Source: Mycobacteroides sp. CBMA 271
Lineage (GTDB): Bacteria > Actinomycetota > Actinomycetes > Mycobacteriales > Mycobacteriaceae
Length of the DNA stretch: 64,000 bases
Reading direction: 5' to 3'
NCBI RefSeq assembly: GCF_009729205.1
Contig: NZ_VTHB01000001.1
Location: 992,001-1,056,000, forward strand
In this document: positions 1 to 9,884 of the stretch, one piece after another
How positions within the stretch are numbered: the first letter of the stretch is position 1
Layout of the letters: each line of letters opens with the position of its first letter
The notes under the pieces: model-generated
Told to the model about the DNA's origin: nothing
Database searches by the model: none
The model's input: only the letters and a program-made list of their open reading frames with translations
Translations under genes and position numbers: made by a program

Positions 1-601
1 CCACGAGCGATTCGGTGTCATCCGCTATCGCTCCGCACAACTGCACGCCGGTCGCTCCGGTGCCGATCACCGCCACCCGCTTGCCGCGTACGTCGTGCTC
101 CGGCAGCCACTGCACCGGCGTAACCCTGGTACCGGCGAAGTTCTCGAGGCCCTTGATGCTGGGTTGCTTCGGGTCGAAGAAGGGGCCGATCGCGGAGATC
201 ACAAATCTCGCGGTAAGCACCGATCCGTCCGCGAGGTTCAGCCGCCAGTAATGGTTTTCCTCGTCCCACTCCTCGGTGCGCACCTCGACGCCGAAGCGGA
301 AGTGCTTCCGCAGATTGAACTTTTCGGCGGTCCGCTGGTGATAGGCCTGCACCTCGGCGCCCGGGGCGAACACGCGGGACCACTGCGGGTTACGGAAGAA
401 CGGGAACTGGTAGATCACCGACGGGATGTCGACCGCAATGCCCGGATATACGTTGTCACGCCACGTTCCGCCCAGGTCCGTCGCCCGGTCGAGGATGACG
501 TAGTCCTCAATACCTGCCTGCTGAAGACGTACACCGGCGCATATGCCTCCGATACCCGCACCGATCACGACAACGTGATGGTCGGGAATTGATCTCGTCA
601 T
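1..601 (-). CDS. Class B flavin monooxygenase (Baeyer-Villiger type), 3' end cut by window edge
   Basis: The reading frame starts at the ATG at 599-601 and is open to base 1, so only about 200 N-terminal residues are present. It opens with a FAD-binding Rossmann motif (VVVIGAGIGGI, residues 10-20), then GGTWRDNVYPG and DIPSVIYQF, which are typical of flavin-containing/Baeyer-Villiger monooxygenases. A second Rossmann motif (VAVIGTGATG) begins the NADPH domain. The family oxidises ketones, aldehydes or heteroatoms with NADPH and O2. The usual BVMO fingerprint FxGxxxHxxxW reads FAGTRVTPVQW, so the His is a Thr. It lies last in a minus-strand run of a second monooxygenase, an SDR and an esterase, an arrangement like the mymA locus of M. 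tuberculosis. Family is clear; substrate is unknown. Confidence 0.85.
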   Translation of the reverse strand, partial: MTRSIPDHHVVVIGAGIGGICAGVRLQQAGIEDYVILDRATDLGGTWRDNVYPGIAVDIPSVIYQFPFFRNPQWSRVFAPGAEVQAYHQRTAEKFNLRKHFRFGVEVRTEEWDEENHYWRLNLADGSVLTARFVISAIGPFFDPKQPSIKGLENFAGTRVTPVQWLPEHDVRGKRVAVIGTGATGVQLCGAIADDTESLV

Positions 602-785
602 GGGGACTCCTCACTCGATATCCAGGATGGATAGCTGATCGATGTTTCGTTCGATGGCGACGATGGCTCCGCGAGATTCTTCGCCCTACCCAGTTCGCCG
701 CGCCACGGCCACGTCAGTTGGTCGACAAGATCCGGATCTGACCGAGCCGATCGGGTCAGATCGCCGAGCAACCTCGTGGCATCGC

Positions 786-1349
786 TCAACGGATCGCCAT
801 CTTGAGAACCGCTTTCATGAACGGTCGGACTGCGAAAGCGGTCCAGCGCAACGGGAACCACCCGATCCACTGCGGCGTGAAGGCCACCGTCCACTGCACC
901 TTCACCTTGGGGCCGTCCGCAATCAGGACCCAGCGCTCCGCGAAAGATCTCAGCAACAGCGGAATCGATAAACCCGTGCCGACGGCGATGAGTTCCTTGG
1001 CCGGGTCGTTACGGACGATACGTTCACTGAGCGCGATGAGGACTGCGCGATAGCTCAGGTCGAGACCCACGATCCGGGGCCCGGTGACGAAGGGCACCAC
1101 ACCGAGATAGTCGCCCGCGCTGAGCTGCCGCCACACATGCTCGGCGGGAACGGAAACCGTGGTCTCGACCGTCGCGGCCCAGGCAGAACCGCTGTCAAAG
1201 TATTTGTCGACGTCGGGTCCAACTCCCGACACCTCGAACCGCCGCGGCCCTCTTGCCCCAGATGCCAGGGCACCCAACACCACCGCCGTAACACCGCCAC
1301 CGACGATGACCAGTACTGCAGCGATCCCGAGCAGCAGCGAATTGGACAC
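786..1349 (-). CDS. Membrane-anchored SRPBCC (polyketide cyclase/START-like) protein
   Basis: 187 residues. An N-terminal hydrophobic segment (about residues 4-30) looks like a single membrane anchor or uncleaved signal. The remainder has the SRPBCC pattern of mycobacterial polyketide-cyclase-like proteins (VETTVSVPAEHVWRQLSAGDYLG near residues 61-83), including a Trp-containing strand that often lines the ligand cavity. Such folds bind hydrophobic ligands; no catalytic residues can be assigned. It sits between two flavin monooxygenase genes on the same strand, 22 nt after the upstream one, so co-transcription is likely. A role in handling the monooxygenase substrate is inference only. Confidence 0.7.
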   Translation of the reverse strand: MSNSLLLGIAAVLVIVGGGVTAVVLGALASGARGPRRFEVSGVGPDVDKYFDSGSAWAATVETTVSVPAEHVWRQLSAGDYLGVVPFVTGPRIVGLDLSYRAVLIALSERIVRNDPAKELIAVGTGLSIPLLLRSFAERWVLIADGPKVKVQWTVAFTPQWIGWFPLRWTAFAVRPFMKAVLKMAIR

Positions 1350-1371
1350 GTATCTCCCCTTTTATAGCTGA

Positions 1372-2922
1372 CTAGTTCGCCTTGCCGACAGTGGTTTTCA
1401 TAGATGAAGCGCCCTTACCCAATGCCGGCGGCTGGTCGAAGCGGAAGTCATCGAGCGGGAAGCGCTTACTGGCCCGCGTCGACTGGTAGGCCGTGGTGGG
1501 GCGCAAGAACGAGAAGTCACCGTGGCGGTCGATGTAATAGGAGTTGGCGTTGACGCACGCCCGCCCGTGCATGAGCGTCGACTCCGCTTTGGGCGCAATG
1601 AAGTCGAAAAACCTGTCGTTGGCCTCCTCGGTCACCGCGAAGGCCGTCGCACCTCGCTTACGCGCCTCGGTGATGACCCGCACTGCGATACGAGTTGCGT
1701 TCTCCACCATGACGTGCCAAGAGCTGCCGCTCCACGCGAATGGGCCAAAGACCATGAAGGTGTTCGGCAGTTGAGGCATCGTCACGCCCTCATACGCCTT
1801 GGCGCGATTGTTCTCATAATAGTCGGCGAGGTCGAACCCGTTGCGTCCCTTGACGGGGCGTGCACGATACACCTCGGGGCTTTGAGACATCGCAAACCCG
1901 GTGGCGAGTACGAGAACGTCAATCTCGCGATGCACGCCATCCTTGGTAACGATCCCCGTCGGGGTGATCTCAGCAATCGGATCGGTCACCAAATCCACAT
2001 GCGGCTGGGTGAAGGTTCGATAGTAGGCGTTCGAGACACTTGGACGCTTACATCCGAACCCGTACGACGGTGTCAACTTCTTACGCAGCTCGCGATCGCG
2101 AACCTGCGTGAACAGAAAGGCCCGACACGCCCAGTTCGGTATCAGCGTTATTGGCGCTATCTGCTTGCCGTACACCGTGATCGCCACCAGACCTACCTCG
2201 ACCGCCGCCGCGGCAACACCGCGAATCAGTGATTGCAAGCCCGGAAGGTACTTCATGGCCAGCCGCGCGATACGCGGTATCGGGAAGTCAGGTTTTGCGA
2301 ACACCCAAATGGCTCGGCGCTGGTATACGTCCAAGCGCGAGGCTACGCGTGCCATTTGCGGAATCAGCTGCACCGAGGTTGCACCCGTGCCGATTACGGC
2401 GATCCGCTTGCCTTTCAGGTCGTAGTCGTGGTCCCAGTTCTGGGATTGAATGACCTTGCCGCCAAACGAATCCAAACCTGCGATGTCCGGAACCTTAGGC
2501 TCTACGAAAGCGCCGAGCGCGGTGATAACAAAGCGCGAAGTGATGACCCGACCGTCGGCGAGGGTAAGCCACCATAGGTGGTTGTCCTCGTCCCACACCC
2601 GCTTCATGACCTCATGCTCCAACCGGAGATGATCGTTCAGGTGGTACTGATCCACCAGTCCAGCGATGTACTGCTGTACTTCACGCCCCTTCGGGAAAGT
2701 ACGGGACCAGTTTGGGTTCTTCGCGAAGGAGAACTGGTACACGATCCCCGGGACATCCACAGCGACATCGGGGTAGTGGTTGTTGTACCAGGTACCACCG
2801 ATACCCGACGATCTCTCGAGGATCACAAAGTCGGTCAACCCGGCCCGCTTCAACCCGATGGCGGCACCCAGACCACCGATCCCGGCGCCGATGATGACGG
2901 TTTCGTGTTCGGGAGTGATCAT
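1372..2922 (-). CDS. Class B flavin-containing monooxygenase
   Basis: 516 residues, the usual length for a single-component BVMO. The N-terminus carries the FAD motif (VIIGAGIGGLGAA), then GGTWYNNHYPDVAVDVPG and a second Rossmann motif (IAVIGTGATSVQ) for NADPH. The C-terminal half has the conserved LVLATGF and LPNTFMVFGPF stretches. The FxGxxxHxxxW fingerprint is present as FGGKVIQSQNW, with Gln for His. Its start overlaps the stop of the upstream SDR by 4 nt (ATGA), so the two are translationally coupled. Best match in concept is MymA/EthA-type enzymes, which act with an alcohol dehydrogenase and an esterase; both neighbours are here. Substrate not determinable. Confidence 0.88.
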   Translation of the reverse strand: MITPEHETVIIGAGIGGLGAAIGLKRAGLTDFVILERSSGIGGTWYNNHYPDVAVDVPGIVYQFSFAKNPNWSRTFPKGREVQQYIAGLVDQYHLNDHLRLEHEVMKRVWDEDNHLWWLTLADGRVITSRFVITALGAFVEPKVPDIAGLDSFGGKVIQSQNWDHDYDLKGKRIAVIGTGATSVQLIPQMARVASRLDVYQRRAIWVFAKPDFPIPRIARLAMKYLPGLQSLIRGVAAAAVEVGLVAITVYGKQIAPITLIPNWACRAFLFTQVRDRELRKKLTPSYGFGCKRPSVSNAYYRTFTQPHVDLVTDPIAEITPTGIVTKDGVHREIDVLVLATGFAMSQSPEVYRARPVKGRNGFDLADYYENNRAKAYEGVTMPQLPNTFMVFGPFAWSGSSWHVMVENATRIAVRVITEARKRGATAFAVTEEANDRFFDFIAPKAESTLMHGRACVNANSYYIDRHGDFSFLRPTTAYQSTRASKRFPLDDFRFDQPPALGKGASSMKTTVGKAN

Positions 2923-3776
2923 GAGACTTCCTGCACCTGCTGATCGATCCGGCCGTCATACTCGCTGCGCGCCCGCCGGTCCACGGGGCCAACGGTCCTG
3001 TCGGCATTCACGATTCGCCTGCTAAGGAGCCACAGCCATTCAGGCACAAGATGCTGCAGTCGGAGCGCGAGGACCGTCCCCCTCGGAGAGCCGACCACGG
3101 CCGGCCGGTGCCGCAAGGTCCCCACGGCATTGCGTGCGACCCACTCGGGCGGGATGATCCCCAGTTTTTCCCACCATTTGAAGGGAATTCCGTCGACGAG
3201 TTGAGTCCTGACAGCCGCCGGCATAACGGTCGAGATCGTCACACCGGTGCCTACCAGTTCCTCGCGAGCGCTGCGTGCGAATCCGGTAGCAGCATGCTTC
3301 GATGCAACATAACTCGCCAGGCCGGGCGAATGTATGGCCCCGGCAGCCGATGTCACGTTAATGAAATGCCCTCTGCCCCTGGCGATCATCCGTGGTGCGA
3401 GCACCTGGTACGAGATGTAATGACTCCAGAAGTTGACGCGCATCGTGGCCTCCGCCACGCCGCGGGACTCTTCCAGCAGCGCGCCCACGGGCATGATCCC
3501 CGCGTTGTTCACCACGATGTCGATCGGCCCGGCAGACTCCTCAATCTCAGTCACAACACGCAGATACTCGTCGGAATCGGTCACATCCAAAGCGATACCT
3601 ATTGCACCTAAACCGATCTCGTTAGCCGCCCGGCCGGCAGCATCACCATCGAGATCGGCGATCACCACCCGCGCACCCTTATGCGCAAGTTGGCGCACGA
3701 TGGCCAGCCCGATGCCCCGAGCGCCGCCGGTGACCAATGCGATCGCGCCATCGACGTGAATCTCTGCGAATTTCAT
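2919..3776 (-). CDS. Short-chain dehydrogenase/reductase (SadH-like)
   Basis: 285 residues from the ATG at 3774-3776. I chose this start because the glycine motif TGGARGIG then lies about 15 residues in, as is normal; longer in-frame starts overlap the upstream gene. The NNAG motif and the SAAGAIHSPGLASYVASKH stretch (catalytic Ser, YxxxK as YVASK) mark a classical SDR. The reaction is NAD(P)-dependent oxidation or reduction of an alcohol/ketone. It is coupled to the following monooxygenase by a 4-nt overlap and follows an esterase gene, the same trio found in mymA-type clusters: alcohol to ketone, ketone to ester, ester to acid plus alcohol is the plausible chain (inference). Confidence 0.85.
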   Translation of the reverse strand: MKFAEIHVDGAIALVTGGARGIGLAIVRQLAHKGARVVIADLDGDAAGRAANEIGLGAIGIALDVTDSDEYLRVVTEIEESAGPIDIVVNNAGIMPVGALLEESRGVAEATMRVNFWSHYISYQVLAPRMIARGRGHFINVTSAAGAIHSPGLASYVASKHAATGFARSAREELVGTGVTISTVMPAAVRTQLVDGIPFKWWEKLGIIPPEWVARNAVGTLRHRPAVVGSPRGTVLALRLQHLVPEWLWLLSRRIVNADRTVGPVDRRARSEYDGRIDQQVQEVS

Positions 3777-3810
3777 ATGTGCATTCCCAACGAGTATTTG
3801 TGCGCGCCCT

Positions 3811-4818
3811 TCATGCGGCCCGCTGATTAACATGAGCTCTGACAAACGCCGAGATCTCGGCAACAGCGTCCGCCGCATCGAAGAGCACGTCAGCGGCGAT
3901 TTGGAATACGTGCACCTGATTCCTCCAGATCTGCAGTTCGACCGGCACCCCGGCCTCGGCCAGCCGGGTAGCGGCGAATTCGGCGTCGGGGCGCAGGATC
4001 TCGTCGCTACCCACCTGGATCAGCGTCGGGGGCAGGCAAGCCAGAGCGGCTGGGCATGCCTCGACAAATTTGTCGAGGCATGCAAGCCCTGCCGGTCCCG
4101 TTTCCGCGGACAGGATCAGCCGCTCCATGGCCGTCAATGCTGACCGAGGGAAGAGCGGGTCGTTGGATTGCGTGGCGACCCTGAGCTTGGCCGCTGGGTC
4201 GCGCTGGACCAGGGGCGCAAGACATACCAGTGCACCCGGTGCGCCCAGCCCACGTTCCTGCGCGACGAGGGCCGCAACCAAGGCGAGAAAGCCTCCCGCC
4301 GAATCTCCCGCGATGGCGATCTCCGAGGGCTGGTAACCCATGTCAATGAGGTGCCGGTATCCATCCAGCGCATCTTCGACCGCCGCCGAAACCGGGTGGC
4401 CAGGCAGCTTGCGGTAATTGACAGCAAGAGACGTGACGTTGGCGGTCGCGACAATGCGGGAGACCAGTCGGCGGTGCGAATTCAGACCCCCAACCACGAA
4501 CGCCCCGCCATGGAGGTACAGGACAGCACCACTGGATCGGCCCCGGGCGGGGGCCATCAACTCGGCCACACAATGTGCGAATTGAACGCGCGAACGACGC
4601 ATGCCCCGGACGGGTCGCAACACGACGGCCGCGAGGTCAACAACCCGGTACGGCCACGGCAAATACGGGAATCGTGCCCACAAGGCAATCGTCGGGTACG
4701 CAAAGGTCCGAATGACCAACCTCGCCAAACGCAGCAGCACCGTCGGCGATCCCCGCTCGACGCGCGTGACTTCCACACGGTTCGGATGTAGCGGCACCAC
4801 GTTGGCCGTCATCAGCAC
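3811..4818 (-). CDS. Alpha/beta hydrolase, hormone-sensitive lipase (LipR-like) family
   Basis: 335 residues. The HSL-family oxyanion motif appears as HGGAF (residues 103-107) and the nucleophile elbow as GDSAGG with Ser173. A Asp (DEILRPDAEF) and a His (QVHVFQ) complete the triad near the C-terminus. Family members are carboxylesterases acting on short- to medium-chain esters, which fits a downstream Baeyer-Villiger enzyme that would form esters. Two closely spaced ATGs (4818 and 4812) could start it. It is the first gene of the SDR-monooxygenase group, 34 nt before the SDR. Esterase activity is well supported; physiological ester is unknown. Confidence 0.87.
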   Translation of the reverse strand: MLMTANVVPLHPNRVEVTRVERGSPTVLLRLARLVIRTFAYPTIALWARFPYLPWPYRVVDLAAVVLRPVRGMRRSRVQFAHCVAELMAPARGRSSGAVLYLHGGAFVVGGLNSHRRLVSRIVATANVTSLAVNYRKLPGHPVSAAVEDALDGYRHLIDMGYQPSEIAIAGDSAGGFLALVAALVAQERGLGAPGALVCLAPLVQRDPAAKLRVATQSNDPLFPRSALTAMERLILSAETGPAGLACLDKFVEACPAALACLPPTLIQVGSDEILRPDAEFAATRLAEAGVPVELQIWRNQVHVFQIAADVLFDAADAVAEISAFVRAHVNQRAA

Positions 4819-4910
4819 TCCTCGGCGATCTCGAACACGGGACTGTCTTTAATAGACTGACATGCCATTCGGTAAATTGCAACAGTCGACCATCAAGAGT
4901 GTGAAAAGCA

Positions 4911-6266
4911 CTATTGTTGCTGGTGATACCAGCTTTCTATGGCCTCGCCCATCGGGGTGGTGACAGCAGACAAGCCAAGGTATTGACGAGCGATATCCGA
5001 CCAGGGAGCCCCGGACCCTATCCGGCCGAGGAGCGCGGCCACGCACATCTCGGTACGGCGCGCCATCGTGTGCGTCTCCACCAACCGCTGGTTCCGAATT
5101 CCGTCATAGAACCTGGAACCGGGCAATACCGCATTGGCCACGGACAGCCTGGCAATCTCCGGCGTCATCCGCAGATATCCCTCCCCGAGGTGCCAACTAC
5201 TCACCGCCCGGATGTATTCGACACCCTCTCGCCTGCCGAGGCTCTCGGGGTCTTCCACGAATCCCGCCGCCTGTGCGAGATCGTAGGCGGCATCATCCTC
5301 CCCGTTCAGCAGTGCACGGAACACCGCACGCTGAACTTCCGCATCCTCCGGTGGCATGTCGGCGCACAATCCGAAGTCGATGAACCCGATCCGGCCGTCG
5401 GTAAGCAGCATGATGTTGCCGGGATGGGGGTCGGCGCAAAAAAACCCGGTGCGGTACATCTCTCCGCAATAGAAACGATAGATCGCCTCGCCAACGTAAT
5501 CGCGGACCGCCTGATCCTGGTCGGCGGCAATGGTGTCGAAGGGCAGGCCATCGAGATACTCGGTGACCAGGACGTGTTCGGTGCACAACTCGGTCACGGG
5601 CTCGGGGATGCGCCACACCGGATGGTGACGGAACTCGTCAGCCAGCCGCCGATGGTTGGCCAGCTCCGTTCGGTAGTCCACTTCTTTGAGTATCTGCCGC
5701 TGAACTTCCGCGACGATGGCCTGGGTGTTGCTTGCCGGTAGCTTCTTGGCGGCCAGCTTGGCAACCAGCTGTAGATTCTTCAGGTCCGCACGGACCTTGG
5801 ACCCGATGCCCGGGTACTGGATCTTGACCGCGACGAGCCTGCCGTCATCGAGGCGGGCGCGATACACCTGCCCTATCGACGCCGAGGCGATGGCGCCGTC
5901 CTCGATGCTCACGATCCGATCACGCAGACTGCCCAGCTCCTGTTCCAACGCGGCATGCATGGTTTCGTCGGGAAACGTTGGTGCGCTGTCAAATAGCGGT
6001 GCGAGCCGTCTGGTGAACTCATCCCTGGCCGAGGCGGATGTGATACCCACGTCTACGACTGACAGCATCTGCCCCAATTTCTGCGCGGCACCTTTCATGG
6101 ATCCGGCGACGGTGACCAATTGGTCGGCGAAACGAAGGATGTCGGCATCGCGCCGGGCGGCAATATCCGCCGAGAGGGGCTTGATGGCCGTCGTGATCGC
6201 CGAACGCACGGCGTGACTGGCAACGACCTTTCCGAGTGCCGTTGCCCGCTTGGCGCGCAAGGGCAC
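4911..6266 (-). CDS. ABC1/AarF (UbiB-family) atypical kinase-like protein
   Basis: 451 residues. The family-defining KxGQ motif is KLGQ at residues 63-66, followed by an Ala/Ser loop (ASASIGQVYRARL), the ATP-binding Lys (LVAVKIQYPG), and a DFG triad (GFIDFGLC). The HPGN catalytic-loop variant is visible as DPHPGNIML. UbiB-like proteins bind ATP and support isoprenoid-lipid (quinone) metabolism or lipid homeostasis; mycobacterial members are uncharacterised to my knowledge. The gene lies on the same strand as the esterase-SDR-monooxygenase group (92 nt before the esterase) and after the tandem TetR gene, so it may be in the same unit. Family call is firm. Confidence 0.88.
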   Translation of the reverse strand: MPLRAKRATALGKVVASHAVRSAITTAIKPLSADIAARRDADILRFADQLVTVAGSMKGAAQKLGQMLSVVDVGITSASARDEFTRRLAPLFDSAPTFPDETMHAALEQELGSLRDRIVSIEDGAIASASIGQVYRARLDDGRLVAVKIQYPGIGSKVRADLKNLQLVAKLAAKKLPASNTQAIVAEVQRQILKEVDYRTELANHRRLADEFRHHPVWRIPEPVTELCTEHVLVTEYLDGLPFDTIAADQDQAVRDYVGEAIYRFYCGEMYRTGFFCADPHPGNIMLLTDGRIGFIDFGLCADMPPEDAEVQRAVFRALLNGEDDAAYDLAQAAGFVEDPESLGRREGVEYIRAVSSWHLGEGYLRMTPEIARLSVANAVLPGSRFYDGIRNQRLVETHTMARRTEMCVAALLGRIGSGAPWSDIARQYLGLSAVTTPMGEAIESWYHQQQ

Positions 6267-6340
6267 GCCACCTCGAGTTACGTTGATCTCGTTATCAACT
6301 GGATCACCGATGGACGTGCTCCTTCGTCTCCCCCGCGGCT

Positions 6341-7708
6341 TTACGACGCCGAGTTGACGCCGTAGAGCAAAAATCGGGTAATGGTCCGTGCGTACTCGCC
6401 AATATTGTCGACCCGCTCCTCGTCGTCAACCATCAACGTGACAGCACCGACCAAAAGCGATACAAAGGCCTGACCGAGGAACTCGGTGTCGATGGCCGGA
6501 TTGATCCGATCAGCACCGATCATCGAATACACATTCTGTTCGCACCGCACGGCCGCGTACCGGAAGAACTGGGTAATCGATTGCAGCGCTTCCGGATCCA
6601 CGCCGGATGCCTCAGTACTGACGAAGATCAACACAGGCAGCCGCCCCGCCACAGCCTCTAACGCGCCTTGAAACCCTTGCACGAGTGCGGATTCGACGCC
6701 CTGAAAACTCTCGATTCTGGCGACTGACCGGGGAAGCGCCGGTTCCAACGACGAAACTTCGCGGACGATCAATGCATCAAGCAAGTCCCGCTTGTTCTGG
6801 TAATAGTTGTAGAAGGTGCCGTGACTGACTCCGAGCTTTTCCACGATCTCATGCACGCCGACGGCATGGTAGCCGTCACGCATAAAGCACTCGAGCGCCG
6901 CGTCGAGCAGTTCGTTACGCCGATCAGCCACAGTTGCCACTGGAACACGTTGCAGTTCAACCGATTCGTCCGCCACGCGTTCCGGGCCGTTGTCCGCACT
7001 AACCCCCTCCCGCAGGATTCCCGCCATAGCGATCTGGGAGGCCGAACTCACGAATCGCTCTCTGGTACTGGGATTATCGTGTCGACTCAACGAAAGTACG
7101 AACCCAGGGACCACCAAAGAGGGCAGCAGTCGGGCCAGTACGGCATAGTCCTGGGAATCCTCGGGCATCCATCCGGCCTCGCGGCCGAGTTCAAGGCCAC
7201 GCTGGACATACGAGTCGAGCATCGCCTGGATACCGACGACGCGCTGCTTGAGTTCCTTGTCGGCAGCGGCAGACTGGACAGTGAGGAGCTTTAACAGCGC
7301 GGGTTCGCGGTCCACCAGAGCGTAGAGTCGGCGACCGCCCTCCATGATGATGTCGTTTCGCTCATCGATACCGGCATTCCCTCCGACAACGTCGAGCAGG
7401 TCGTCGAGCGCGAGGGTTTCGAAGAGTCTTTCGACGGCAGTGTCGAAGACCAGGTCGAGCACCTCACGCTTCCCCTCGACGTATCGGTAGACGGTGCCCT
7501 GCCCCATCCCGGCCCGAGTCGCGATGTCGGCCATGCTGGTCTGTTCGTAGCCGTTCTCGGTGAACGCCGCGAACGCCGCGTCCACAATCTGCTGACGTCG
7601 TTTGTCGGCAAGCCCGGATACCGGTGGCCGCCCACGGCGAGGAGTCTCCTGCGCCACTAGCTGCTCCATCGACGGGCCTGACCGGTTAGACGGCGCGCGC
7701 GGGTGCAC
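6341..7708 (-). CDS. TetR-family regulator with two tandem DNA-binding domains
   Basis: 455 residues, about twice the usual TetR length. A first TetR helix-turn-helix region spans roughly residues 37-88 (TSMADIATRAGMGQGTVYRY), followed by a ligand domain; a second complete TetR N-terminal domain occupies about 262-314 (EIVEKLGVSHGTFYNYYQNK) with its own C-terminal domain. The polypeptide is therefore two TetR units in one chain, a covalent dimer. An alternative start is the ATG at 7669. It lies directly upstream of the ABC1/esterase/SDR/monooxygenase genes and is the likely local regulator. A GTGT-AA-ACAC inverted repeat (7728-7737) sits just upstream of the start. Target and ligand unknown. 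Confidence 0.88.
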   Translation of the reverse strand: MHPRAPSNRSGPSMEQLVAQETPRRGRPPVSGLADKRRQQIVDAAFAAFTENGYEQTSMADIATRAGMGQGTVYRYVEGKREVLDLVFDTAVERLFETLALDDLLDVVGGNAGIDERNDIIMEGGRRLYALVDREPALLKLLTVQSAAADKELKQRVVGIQAMLDSYVQRGLELGREAGWMPEDSQDYAVLARLLPSLVVPGFVLSLSRHDNPSTRERFVSSASQIAMAGILREGVSADNGPERVADESVELQRVPVATVADRRNELLDAALECFMRDGYHAVGVHEIVEKLGVSHGTFYNYYQNKRDLLDALIVREVSSLEPALPRSVARIESFQGVESALVQGFQGALEAVAGRLPVLIFVSTEASGVDPEALQSITQFFRYAAVRCEQNVYSMIGADRINPAIDTEFLGQAFVSLLVGAVTLMVDDEERVDNIGEYARTITRFLLYGVNSAS

Positions 7709-7791
7709 ACGCCTCGTTGACGGTTGAGTGTAAACACGTCGCCGAGGATCCGGGCCGACCTATCCTCGGATTTCGTGCCCGCGCCTCATGA

Positions 7792-8478
7792 CTATCCCTC
7801 GAGCTTGTAGCCCAATCCACGCACGGTAACCAGGTGCACGGGGTTGGCGGGATCAGCCTCGATCTTCGAACGAAGACGTTTGACATGCACGTCGAGGGTC
7901 TTGGTGTCGCCGACGTAGTCCGCGCCCCAGACCCGATCGATCAACTGGCCGCGAGTAAGCACCCGGCCGCTGTTGCGGATCAGGTATTCCAGAAGGTCGA
8001 ATTCCTTGAGCGGCAGGGTGATGGCATCGCCGTTCACCGACACGATGTGCCGGTCGACGTCCATGCGGACGGGCCCGGCCTCAAGCACCCCGTCACCGGC
8101 GCTGGTCTCCTCGCCGTCCGATCCGCGGCGCAGCACCGCCCGAATGCGCGCGATGAGCTCACGTGCCGAGTAGGGCTTGGTCACATAGTCGTCGGCACCC
8201 AGCTCAAGCCCGACGACCTTGTCGATCTCGCTGTCGCGCGCGGTCACCATGATGACCGGAACGCTGGACTTGGCGCGCAGCTGCTTACAGACGTCGGTGC
8301 CGCTCATGCCCGGCAGCATGAGATCCAGCAGCACGATATCGGCGCCGGACCGTTCGAATTCGGCGAGTGCCGAGGGACCGTCGTTGACGATGGTCGCCTC
8401 GAAGCCCTCCTTACGTAGCAGGAAGGCCAGTGGATCGGCCAGCGAGTCTTCGTCCTCAACAATCAAGACACTGGTCAT
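7792..8478 (-). CDS. regX3: Two-component response regulator RegX3
   Basis: 228 residues, OmpR/PhoB class. The receiver domain has the acidic pocket (E8, D9), phosphoacceptor Asp52 in LLDLMLPG and Lys101 in DDYVTKP. The C-terminal winged helix ([25 protein letters not shown] and [13 protein letters not shown] regions) binds DNA. The start overlaps the stop of senX3 by 4 nt, so kinase and regulator are coupled. In mycobacteria SenX3-RegX3 controls the response to phosphate limitation. The neighbouring gpm1 and senX3 order matches M. tuberculosis Rv0489-Rv0491, which supports orthology. Confidence 0.96.
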   Translation of the reverse strand: MTSVLIVEDEDSLADPLAFLLRKEGFEATIVNDGPSALAEFERSGADIVLLDLMLPGMSGTDVCKQLRAKSSVPVIMVTARDSEIDKVVGLELGADDYVTKPYSARELIARIRAVLRRGSDGEETSAGDGVLEAGPVRMDVDRHIVSVNGDAITLPLKEFDLLEYLIRNSGRVLTRGQLIDRVWGADYVGDTKTLDVHVKRLRSKIEADPANPVHLVTVRGLGYKLEG

Positions 8479-9791
8479 CGACGTACATGTTCCTCTCGAG
8501 TAGTCGCTTTGTGCTCTTCACGTAAGCGGCTGGTAGGTACTGGGGATGAACCGCTGGCGCGAAGCCCATCGGCTAATGGTGCGGTCTCGTTGGCCGCACC
8601 GTTGCGGGTTCTGGACTGTTCGGTCGGTGTTTCCGTGTCGTCGTCTTCGTAGACCGGCACGGACAGCGTGAAGGTCGATCCCGTGCCTGGCTGGCTCCAC
8701 AGCTTGATGACGCCATTGTGGTTGGCAGCGACGTGCTTGACGATCGCCAGCCCCAGGCCAGTGCCGCCGGTGTCGCGGGAGCGCGCCTTGTCGACCCGGA
8801 AGAACCGTTCGAAGACACGTTCCTGATGCTCTTTGGCGATCCCGATCCCGCGGTCGGTGACAGCGATCTCGATCTGGTCGCCCCGGCGGCGTCTGCTGAT
8901 CGACACCGGCGATCCCGGCGGCGAGTAGGCGATGGCGTTGGCCACCAGGTTGGTGATGGCAGTGATGAGCAGGGTGGCGTCGCCGCGGACCTCTAATCCG
9001 CTGGGGGCGTCGGTAGTGACGGCGATGTCAGCGTTTTCGGCGACCACCTTGGAGCGAGTCAACGCCTCGGACACCACATGGTCGACGTCGACGACGTCCA
9101 GGTCCGGTAGCTTCTCAGCGCCCTGCAGGCGCGATAGCGCGATGAGTTCGGTGACCATATTGCCCAGGCGCCGTGATTCGGCGAGCACCTGCTCACCGAA
9201 GTGCTGCACGGTGTCCGGGTCATCCGAGGACTCCAGCAGCGCCTCCGCGAGAACCCCCATGGCGCCGACGGGTGTCTTGAGTTCATGGCTGACGTTGGCC
9301 ACGAAATCCCGCCGAGTCGCTTCCATCTTGACGTGCTCGGAGTCGTCGTCGACGTAAATGACCACCCAGCGGGTGTCGGCATCACTGAGTCTGCGAACGT
9401 GCCCGCGCAGCGAAAATCCCGCGCGGCCGGGCGCCTTCGGCTTGGTGGTCAGGTCCACTTCGACGTCCTCACCGGTGGCCAGGGTCCGCTGCGCGGCATT
9501 CCATGCGCGCTCGTCGAGCTGACGGTCGCGGACCAGTCCCAGTTCCCTGGCACGCGCGTTGACCAGGACCACGTCCTGGTGCTTGTCGACGACGACGATT
9601 CCGGTCGGTGCGATGGAGACGATGAGGTCCAGCATCTGCGCAACGGTCAGACCGGTCTGGGCTACCTGCGAAGTTTTCCGGGCCGCGCGACTCCCGGAGG
9701 AGCGACGCGAAAGCCACGCCCCGAGCGCAGCGCCCACAGCAAGCGCCGCGACTGCGGCGGTCGCGACAAGAAGGGCCGATGCGACGGTCAC
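8475..9791 (-). CDS. senX3: Sensor histidine kinase SenX3
   Basis: 438 residues. An N-terminal hydrophobic segment (about residues 5-27) anchors it in the membrane; a PAS-like region follows ([19 protein letters not shown]). The DHp domain has the phosphoacceptor His169 in [12 protein letters not shown], and the HATPase_c domain shows the N, G1 ([11 protein letters not shown]), F and G2 ([13 protein letters not shown]) boxes. It phosphorylates RegX3 in response to phosphate status. A short acidic/Ser-rich tail ends the protein. It is preceded by a PHO-box-like repeat (9885-9902), and the gpm1 gene lies upstream on the same strand. Confidence 0.96.
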   Translation of the reverse strand: MTVASALLVATAAVAALAVGAALGAWLSRRSSGSRAARKTSQVAQTGLTVAQMLDLIVSIAPTGIVVVDKHQDVVLVNARARELGLVRDRQLDERAWNAAQRTLATGEDVEVDLTTKPKAPGRAGFSLRGHVRRLSDADTRWVVIYVDDDSEHVKMEATRRDFVANVSHELKTPVGAMGVLAEALLESSDDPDTVQHFGEQVLAESRRLGNMVTELIALSRLQGAEKLPDLDVVDVDHVVSEALTRSKVVAENADIAVTTDAPSGLEVRGDATLLITAITNLVANAIAYSPPGSPVSISRRRRGDQIEIAVTDRGIGIAKEHQERVFERFFRVDKARSRDTGGTGLGLAIVKHVAANHNGVIKLWSQPGTGSTFTLSVPVYEDDDTETPTEQSRTRNGAANETAPLADGLRASGSSPVPTSRLREEHKATTREEHVRR

Positions 9792-9884
9792 GCGAAAAGC
9801 GTACGCATTCGGTGAACGTCACCCCAGCAGCGTGCGGCTAAAAGCCGAGCAAGTCACATAGTCCAGCACAGGAGTTAGGCCTGA

